Source: Streptomyces sp. ISL-1
GTDB taxonomy: Bacteria; Actinomycetota; Actinomycetes; Streptomycetales; Streptomycetaceae
Direction: 5' to 3'
NCBI RefSeq assembly: GCF_018614585.1
Contig: NZ_JAGGOI010000061.1
Coordinates: 1-37,822 of the forward strand
DNA length: 37,822 bases
Part shown: positions 33,599-37,822 of the stretch, in pieces
How the letters are laid out: every line of letters starts with the position of its first letter
How positions within the stretch are numbered: position 1 is the first letter of the stretch
Made by a program: the position numbers and the translations under genes
Notes under the pieces: generated by a model
Database searches by the model: none
Told to the model about the DNA's origin: nothing
What the model saw: the letters and a program-made list of their open reading frames with translations, nothing else

Positions 33599-34285
33599 GT
33601 GTCCACCAGGGGGGGCATGACAATGGCGCGGGCGCTGATCCGCGCGAACGACGACGTACCGGTGGACACTCCCCGCATTCCCGCCCGGGAAGCGGCGGAG
33701 CGGGAACTGTCCAAACCGATGTACCACGAGAACGACCCGAGCCTGCTCCAGCGCGCGCTCAACCGCTTCTGGGACTGGGTCGGCGGCATCTTCGACGCCG
33801 CGTCAGGCGCCACCCCCGGTGGCCCGGTCGGTCTTCTCGTCGTCGTCCTGCTCGTCATCGGCCTGATCGCCGCCCTGTGGTGGCGACTTGGCACACCGCG
33901 GCGCACCCCCGGCACCGCGGTCTCCCTCTTCGACGACAGCCCCCGCAGCGCATCGGAACACCGCGCCGCCGCCGAGGCCCACGCCGCCGCGGGACGCTGG
34001 AACCAAGCCGTCCAGGAACGCATGCGAGCAATCGTCCGCTCCCTGGAGGAACGAACCCTCCTCGACCCGCGCCCCGGCCGTACCGCCGACGAGGCCGCCG
34101 CAGAAGCAGGCCGCTCCCTTCCCGGCCACGCCGACGGACTCCGCGCCTCCGCCAGGGAGTTCGACGACGTCACATACGGCGGCCGCACCGCCGACCAGCA
34201 GGCATATCTACGCCTGCGTGACCTCGACCTCGAGCTGGAGCGCGCCAAGCCCCAACTGAGCGGCGCCCAAGGAGCAACGGAATGA
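33599..34285 (+). CDS. DUF4129-domain membrane protein
   Basis: This 228-residue protein has an N-terminal soluble part (PREAAERELSKPMYHENDP-type residues), one transmembrane segment (VGLLVVVLLVIGLIAALWWR) and a C-terminal DUF4129 domain (AAEAHAAAGRWNQAVQERMR, AIVRSLEERTLLDPRPGRTA, then DEAAAEAG, and FDDVTYGGRTADQQAYLRL). DUF4129 also forms the end of TgpA-type membrane transglutaminases, and here it stands alone as a single-pass protein with the domain probably in the cytoplasm. The start GTG 33599 has AGGAG at 33586-33590, 8 nt upstream; later in-frame ATGs at 33617 and 33623 are less likely. It overlaps the next gene by 4 nt. Function is unknown. Confidence 0.88.
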   Translation: MSTRGGMTMARALIRANDDVPVDTPRIPAREAAERELSKPMYHENDPSLLQRALNRFWDWVGGIFDAASGATPGGPVGLLVVVLLVIGLIAALWWRLGTPRRTPGTAVSLFDDSPRSASEHRAAAEAHAAAGRWNQAVQERMRAIVRSLEERTLLDPRPGRTADEAAAEAGRSLPGHADGLRASAREFDDVTYGGRTADQQAYLRLRDLDLELERAKPQLSGAQGATE

Positions 34286-35481
34286 CCGGGGCGACCCTCA
34301 GCTCCACCTCCATGTCCCCCACCGGCAACCAGGTGTGGACCCGAACCCGCGGTCTGCTGCTGGCGCTCGTCGTCATCGTCGCGGCCGGGTTCGCCATGGC
34401 CGCCCTGCGCTCCGGGGACCAGCACGGCCGCCTCGACCCCCGCTCCGCCGACCCTTCCGGCAGCCGGGCCGTCGCCGAACTCCTCAAGGACCGCGGCGTC
34501 TCCACCCGCGTGGTCACCACGCTCGACGAGGCCACCGCCGCGGCCGGCCCCCGCACCACCCTTCTGGTCACCGCACCCGACCTGCTGACGGACCACCAGC
34601 AGGAGACCCTCCGCACCGCGACGGCCAACTCCGGCGGGCGCACCGTCCTCCTCTCCGCCGGACCCGCGTCGCTCGACGCACTGGCCCCGGGCGTCGACAG
34701 CGAGATCCCGGCCCCCGTCTCGGCACGCACCCCTCAGTGCTCCCTCCCCGCCGCCCGCAGCGCCGGCAACGCCGACCTCGGCGGTGAGCGGTACTCCACG
34801 CGGACGCCCGGCGCCGACAGTTGCTACCCGAGCGACGGCCTGCCCAGCCTCGTCAGGATCGACGACCCCGGCCGGGGCGAGACCGTCCTGCTGGGCTCCC
34901 CCGACATCCTGTACAACCACCGTCTGGACAAGCACGGCAACGCCTCCCTCGCCCTGCAACTCCTCGGCTCCCGCACCCATCTGGTCTGGTACCTCCCCTC
35001 GCTCAGCGACAGCTCCGCCGCCCAAGACGGCACCGACGGCGACACCGACAGCACGTTCCTCGATCTCGTCCCCTCCGGCTGGCTCTGGGGGACACTCCAA
35101 CTCACCCTCGCCGCCGCCCTGGCAGCCATCTGGCGCGCCCGCCGGCTGGGCCCCCTCGTCACCGAACGGCTTCCCGTGGCCATCCGCGCCTCCGAGTCCA
35201 CCGAGGGCCGCGCCCGCCTCTACCGCAAGGCGAACGCCCGAGACCGCGCGGCGTCGGCCCTGCGCTCCGCCACCCGCACCCGTCTTGCACCGCTCCTCGG
35301 CGTCCCCCCGAACGACGCACACTCCCCCGCGGCCCTGCTCCCGGCCATCTCGGCCCATCTCCCCACCAGCGACCGGGACCTCAAGGCCCTGCTCTTCGGC
35401 CCGGCTCCGGCCAACGACATCGCTCTCGTCCACCTGGCAGACCAACTCGACGCCCTTGAAAGAGAGGTACGCACTTCATGA
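34282..35481 (+). CDS. DUF4350-domain membrane protein
   Basis: This 399-residue protein has an N-terminal transmembrane segment (GLLLALVVIVAAGFAMAAL), a long extracytoplasmic DUF4350 domain (LDPRSADPSGSRAVAELLKD, RGVSTRVVTTLDEAT, then LLVTAPDLLT and SLVRIDDPGRGETVLLGSPD) and a second transmembrane segment (LWGTLQLTLAAALAAIWRAR) before a cytoplasmic tail rich in Arg. The DUF4350 fold resembles the auxiliary domain of gliding-type ABC proteins. Its ATG overlaps the DUF4129 stop by 4 nt (ATGA), with AAGGAG 7 nt upstream. It is always found with MoxR and DUF58 genes in this arrangement. Substrate and function unknown. Confidence 0.9.
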   Translation: MTGATLSSTSMSPTGNQVWTRTRGLLLALVVIVAAGFAMAALRSGDQHGRLDPRSADPSGSRAVAELLKDRGVSTRVVTTLDEATAAAGPRTTLLVTAPDLLTDHQQETLRTATANSGGRTVLLSAGPASLDALAPGVDSEIPAPVSARTPQCSLPAARSAGNADLGGERYSTRTPGADSCYPSDGLPSLVRIDDPGRGETVLLGSPDILYNHRLDKHGNASLALQLLGSRTHLVWYLPSLSDSSAAQDGTDGDTDSTFLDLVPSGWLWGTLQLTLAAALAAIWRARRLGPLVTERLPVAIRASESTEGRARLYRKANARDRAASALRSATRTRLAPLLGVPPNDAHSPAALLPAISAHLPTSDRDLKALLFGPAPANDIALVHLADQLDALEREVRTS

Positions 35482-36461
35482 GCGTCCCGACCCCCGAGAC
35501 AGCTGAGAACTCGGACCGCGCCCGCGCCTCCCTGGAGGCCCTTCGCACCGAGATCGCCAAGGCCGTGGTCGGCCAGGATCCCGCTGTCACCGGACTCGTC
35601 GTGGCCCTGCTCTGCCGCGGCCATGTCCTCCTCGAAGGAGTACCGGGCGTCGCCAAGACGCTCCTGGTCCGCACCCTCGCGGCCTCCCTCGAACTCGACA
35701 CCAAGCGCGTCCAGTTCACCCCCGACCTCATGCCCAGCGACGTCACCGGCTCTCTCGTCTACGACGCGCGTACTGCCGAGTTCTCCTTCCAGCCCGGTCC
35801 CGTGTTCACCAATCTCCTTCTCGCCGACGAGATCAACCGCACTCCGCCCAAGACCCAGTCATCGCTCCTGGAAGCGATGGAGGAGCGGCAGGTCACAGTC
35901 GACGGCACGCCCCGCCCGCTGCCAGACCCGTTCCTGGTCGCCGCGACCCAGAACCCCGTCGAGTACGAGGGCACCTATCCCCTTCCCGAAGCCCAACTGG
36001 ACCGGTTCCTCCTCAAACTGACGGTCCCTCTGCCGTCCCGCGAGGACGAAATCAACGTCCTGACCCGGCACGCCGAGGGCTTCAACCCCCGCGACCTCCA
36101 TGCTGCGGGCGTGCGCCCCGTCGCGGGCCCCGCCGACCTGGAAGCGGCCCGCACCGCCGTCTCCAAGACCTCGGTCTCCCCCGAGATCACGGGCTATGTC
36201 GTCGATATCTGCCGTGCCACGCGTGAATCCCCCTCACTCACCCTCGGTGTGTCTCCCCGAGGTGCCACAGCCCTGCTCTCCACCGCCCGCGCCTGGGCCT
36301 GGCTCACCGGCCGCGACTACGTCATCCCTGATGATGTGAAAGCCCTGGCCCTGCCGACCCTGCGCCACCGGATACAGCTGCGGCCCGAAGCGGAGATGGA
36401 AGGAGTCACCGCCGACTCCGTCATCACCGCCATCCTCAGCCACGTCCCCGTCCCCCGCTGA
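35478..36461 (+). CDS. MoxR-family AAA+ ATPase
   Basis: This 327-residue AAA+ protein has Walker A GVPGVAKT, Walker B LLLADEINRTPPKTQ, sensor 1 VAATQNPVEYEGTYPLPEAQ, an arginine finger in LDRFLLKL, and the winged or lid domain with SPRGATALLSTARAWAWLTG and YVIPDDVKALALPTLRHRI. MoxR ATPases act as chaperones that mature or remodel protein complexes, often with vWA-domain partners such as DUF58. The ATG at 35478 overlaps the DUF4350 stop by 4 nt, with GAGAGG upstream. It is the energy source of the cassette. The client complex is unknown, but is expected to involve the neighbouring membrane proteins. Confidence 0.95.
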   Translation: MSVPTPETAENSDRARASLEALRTEIAKAVVGQDPAVTGLVVALLCRGHVLLEGVPGVAKTLLVRTLAASLELDTKRVQFTPDLMPSDVTGSLVYDARTAEFSFQPGPVFTNLLLADEINRTPPKTQSSLLEAMEERQVTVDGTPRPLPDPFLVAATQNPVEYEGTYPLPEAQLDRFLLKLTVPLPSREDEINVLTRHAEGFNPRDLHAAGVRPVAGPADLEAARTAVSKTSVSPEITGYVVDICRATRESPSLTLGVSPRGATALLSTARAWAWLTGRDYVIPDDVKALALPTLRHRIQLRPEAEMEGVTADSVITAILSHVPVPR

Positions 36462-36472
36462 GGCGCCGACTC

Positions 36473-37783
36473 ATGGCCCTCACCGGAAGAACCGCACTCC
36501 TCGCCGCTCTCGGCTCTCTCCCCGTGGGCATCCTGGCCCCGAGCTGGACCGGGATGCTCGCTGTGAACGCGCCTCTGTCACTAGCAATCCTGTGCGACTA
36601 CGCCCTCGCGGCGCCAGTGCGAACGCTCCGATTCACCCGAAGCGGTGACACATCAGTTCGATTGGGTGACGCCGCCGAAGTCCAACTGACCGTCACCAAC
36701 CCTTCCAACCGCCGCCTGCGCGCCCACCTCCGGGACGCCTGGCCCCCGAGCAGCTGGCTCGCCGGCACCGAGCAGGCGGCATCCCGACACAAGCTGACCG
36801 TCCCCGCGGGCGAGCGCCGACGTATCACCACCGTCCTACGTCCCACCCGCCGTGGCGACCGCCAGGCCGATCGCGTCACCGTCCGCTCCTACGGACCTCT
36901 GGGCCTCGCCGCCCGCCAGGGCAACCACAAAGTCCCCTGGACTGTCCGCGTCCTGCCGCCCTTCACCAGCCGCAAGCACCTGCCGTCCCGACTGGCCCGA
37001 CTGCGCGAACTCGACGGCCGCACCAGCGTCCTCATCCGCGGCCAGGGCACCGAGTTCGACAGCCTCCGCGACTATGTCCCCGGTGACGACACCCGCTCCA
37101 TCGACTGGCGCGCCACAGCCCGCCGGACCACCGTCGCCGTACGCACTTGGCGCCCCGAACGGGACCGCCACATCCTCGTCGTACTCGACACGGGCCGCAC
37201 CTCGGCCGGCCGAGTCGGGGATGTCCCGCGGCTCGACGCGGCAATGGACGCCGCACTGCTCCTTACCGCCCTGGCCTCACGCGCGGGCGACCGCGTGGAC
37301 CTGCTGGCCTACGACCGCCGTATCCGCGCCCAGGTCCAGGGCCGCTCAGCCGGCGACCTCCTGCCTGCCCTGGTCAACGCGCTCGCTCCCCTCGAACCCG
37401 AGCTCGTGGAAACCGACGCCCGCGGCCTCAGCGCCGCAGCTCTGAACAGTGCCCCCCGCCGGTCCCTGATCGTGTTGCTCACCAATCTCGACGCCGCACC
37501 CATCGAAGAGGGCCTGCTCCCCGTTCTCCCCCAGCTCACACAGCGCCACACGGTGCTTGTGGCCTCGGTGGCCGACCCCCACATCCAGCACATGTCCACA
37601 GCCCGGGGCACCATCGAGGATGTCTACGACGCCGCTGCGGGCACTCAGGCCAAGGCTCAGCGCCGCCGCACAGCCGAGCAGCTCCAACGCCACGGCGTCA
37701 CCGTCGTCGATGCGACCCCTGACAACCTCGCGCCTGCCCTCGCAGACGCTTATCTCGCGCTAAAGGCTGCCGGCCGCCTCTGA
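36473..37783 (+). CDS. DUF58 protein, vWA-like partner of MoxR
   Basis: This 436-residue protein has two N-terminal membrane segments (TALLAALGSLPVGILAPSWT, LAVNAPLSLAILCDYALAAP), a beta-rich extracytoplasmic-like part (TLRFTRSGDTSVRLGDAAEV, VQLTVTNPSNRRLRAHLRD), the DUF58 hallmark (GQGTEFDSLRDYVPGDDTRS, then IDWRATARR), and a vWA-like domain starting HILVVLDTGRTSAGRVGDVP. The MIDAS first loop reads DTGRT, whereas the usual pattern is DxSxS/T; Gly replaces the first Ser. DUF58 proteins pair with MoxR. It begins 11 nt after the MoxR stop with GAGG upstream. The remaining 39 nt of the window contain the beginning of a possible hairpin, GGGGC...GCCCC, that is cut by the window end. Confidence 0.92.
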   Translation: MALTGRTALLAALGSLPVGILAPSWTGMLAVNAPLSLAILCDYALAAPVRTLRFTRSGDTSVRLGDAAEVQLTVTNPSNRRLRAHLRDAWPPSSWLAGTEQAASRHKLTVPAGERRRITTVLRPTRRGDRQADRVTVRSYGPLGLAARQGNHKVPWTVRVLPPFTSRKHLPSRLARLRELDGRTSVLIRGQGTEFDSLRDYVPGDDTRSIDWRATARRTTVAVRTWRPERDRHILVVLDTGRTSAGRVGDVPRLDAAMDAALLLTALASRAGDRVDLLAYDRRIRAQVQGRSAGDLLPALVNALAPLEPELVETDARGLSAAALNSAPRRSLIVLLTNLDAAPIEEGLLPVLPQLTQRHTVLVASVADPHIQHMSTARGTIEDVYDAAAGTQAKAQRRRTAEQLQRHGVTVVDATPDNLAPALADAYLALKAAGRL

Positions 37784-37822
37784 GAGGGGCGCGGTATTGC
37801 CCCTGAACGCAGAAAGGCCCCG

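Overview
The window is chromosomal DNA from a high-G+C actinomycete, almost certainly a Streptomyces species. G+C is very high, codon third positions are nearly all G or C, GTG starts are common, and the gene order gdh / secA / response regulator / hpf / comF-like / lpqB-mtrB-mtrA / mtnA / DUF4129-DUF4350-MoxR-DUF58 is the one I know from the S. coelicolor core chromosome. I see no tRNA, rRNA, CRISPR array, insertion sequence, integrase or phage gene.

Layout. 1-1179: 3' end of an FtsK/EssC-like ATPase gene carrying an in-frame palindromic repeat. 1359-4956: three-gene sugar ABC importer (lipoprotein and two permeases); the first permease has an unusual extracellular insertion. 5216-5821: TetR regulator, divergent from a two-gene ABC-2 polysaccharide exporter (5948-7640), with a strong palindromic operator between them. 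7737-8963: GT87-type membrane glycosyltransferase. 9067-14013: giant NAD-dependent glutamate dehydrogenase on the minus strand. 14474-17399: PfpI-like protein, HAD phosphatase, DUF6912-like protein and Rv3235-like protein. 17453-18508: MarR regulator divergent from an SgcJ-like gene broken by a 14-bp tandem duplication. 18600-21419: secA. 21660-23524: GNAT acetyltransferase and YcaQ/AlkX-type glycosylase. 23546-26251: response regulator, hpf and a ComF-like gene, all on the minus strand. 26462-32164: lpqB, mtrB, mtrA, mtnA on the minus strand. 32347-37783: a five-gene plus-strand operon of membrane proteins with MoxR ATPase and DUF58.

How the genes work together. The central block links envelope and growth control. 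MtrB/MtrA with the lipoprotein LpqB form a conserved actinobacterial signalling unit, SecA drives protein export, and HPF silences ribosomes in stationary phase. The MoxR-DUF58-DUF4350-DUF4129 operon is a widespread cassette whose substrate is unknown; here it is divergent from mtnA-mtrAB-lpqB. Strong inverted repeats close most transcription units. Several genes (TetR, GT87, HAD, AlkX-like) have a -10-like hexamer 6-8 nt before the start codon and poor or no Shine-Dalgarno sequence, which suggests leaderless mRNAs.

Most of the window is ordinary core chromosome. The best candidates for a second look are the permease insertion, the frameshifting duplication, the hpf leader with its perfect Shine-Dalgarno and overlapping small ORF, the repeats, and the MoxR cassette.
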